The notes beneath the pieces were generated by a model. The model was not told where the DNA came from. It saw nothing but the letters and a program-made list of their open reading frames with translations, and searched no databases. A DNA stretch of 5,792 bases, taken from NCBI GenBank assembly GCA_003527405.1, contig DPXH01000014.1, positions 1 through 5,792 on the forward strand. Direction: 5' to 3'. This stretch comes from Candidatus Sediminicultor tertius. GTDB taxonomy: Bacteria; Atribacterota; Phoenicimicrobiia; Phoenicimicrobiales; Phoenicimicrobiaceae. This document shows positions 5,439 to 5,792 of this stretch, one piece after another (the first letter of the stretch is position 1; every line of letters begins with the position of its first letter). A program made the position numbers and the translations under genes.

Positions 5439-5783
5439 TTATCTAAAAAATCTATACTTCTGTTTATTCTCCAAATCTATTGCTTTTACGTGTTCCGCCA
5501 CTACCTCAGGCGGGCTACCCTTAACTAAGCCAATTAAACATAATATTCCGATAACAATATCTTCAAAAAATCCTAAAAAGGGAATTAAAAAATCAGGTAA
5601 TAAGTCATAGGGAGATAATATATAAGCAATTGCACCATATACCAATAATTTCAAATGAAAGGGAACTTTCTTATCTTTAAGTAATCTTAAAGATAATTTT
5701 ATAAAATTAGGTATATGGAAAATTATTCTGGCTAAATACAACTGCTTTTTTAATTTATTATATTGGTCTTTATTTTCTGACAT
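5439..5783 (-). CDS. DUF1232 (YkvA-like) small membrane protein
   Basis: The 114-residue protein carries the DUF1232 hallmark Ser-Pro-x-Asp-Leu-Leu-Pro-Asp near 57-64, followed by FLGFFEDI (69-76), inside a hydrophobic region. Two probable membrane segments lie at about 44-58 and 65-87, preceded by a Lys/Arg-rich N-terminal helix region (10-43) and followed by a charged tail. Proteins of this family are short and membrane-associated; their function is unknown. An in-frame TGA at 5787-5789 lies two codons before the ATG, so no earlier start exists; only 9 upstream bases are in the window, too few to show the ribosome binding site. It lies 228 nt before the four-helix gene, and no functional link to the downstream translation genes is evident. 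Confidence 0.85.
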   Translation of the reverse strand: MSENKDQYNKLKKQLYLARIIFHIPNFIKLSLRLLKDKKVPFHLKLLVYGAIAYILSPYDLLPDFLIPFLGFFEDIVIGILCLIGLVKGSPPEVVAEHVKAIDLENKQKYRFFR

Positions 5784-5792
5784 TAATCAATT

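Overview
This 5.8 kb, AT-rich window carries seven genes, all on the minus strand, so transcription runs from high to low coordinates. In that order they are: a small DUF1232 (YkvA-like) membrane protein, a four-helix-bundle protein of the 23S rRNA intervening-sequence (S23) family, rimO, an Xaa-Pro peptidase of the PepQ/YqhT type, glyA, efp, and the first 66 codons of an Asp23/Gls24 (DUF322) protein that runs off the edge. The first 13 bases match the end of an Illumina adapter. Position 1 is therefore probably an untrimmed contig end, and the Asp23-like gene is cut by the assembly rather than by biology.

The organism is a low-GC bacterium. Peptidase-efp-Asp23/Gls24 is a Firmicutes-type gene neighbourhood. 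A canonical RimO and many small interspersed repeats argue against a Bacillus-like genome and suggest an uncultivated anaerobic lineage with Firmicutes-like gene order, for example Atribacterota or a neighbour. The adapter remnant fits a metagenome-assembled contig. This placement is inference and would need a marker-gene search.

Region 1-3372 to 4713 is a housekeeping block: rimO (modifies ribosomal protein S12), peptidase, glyA (glycine and one-carbon units) and efp (rescues ribosomes stalled at polyproline). Gaps are 26, 75 and 55 nt and all genes are co-directional, which suggests an operon centred on translation and amino-acid supply. Two gaps hold repeats: an 11-bp-stem hairpin just after the peptidase stop, and CGTATCT-type 7-mer repeats in inverted orientation between efp and the Asp23-like gene.

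Region 4714-5438 is the accessory part. A more AT-rich four-helix-bundle gene sits between copies of one AT-rich repeat, in inverted orientation on its two sides (19 bp exact match at the outermost pair). The gene's own stop codon lies inside one copy. The layout recalls S23-encoding intervening sequences, but lies between protein genes rather than in rRNA. It is the most interesting item in the window. No complete new defence or catalytic system is visible.
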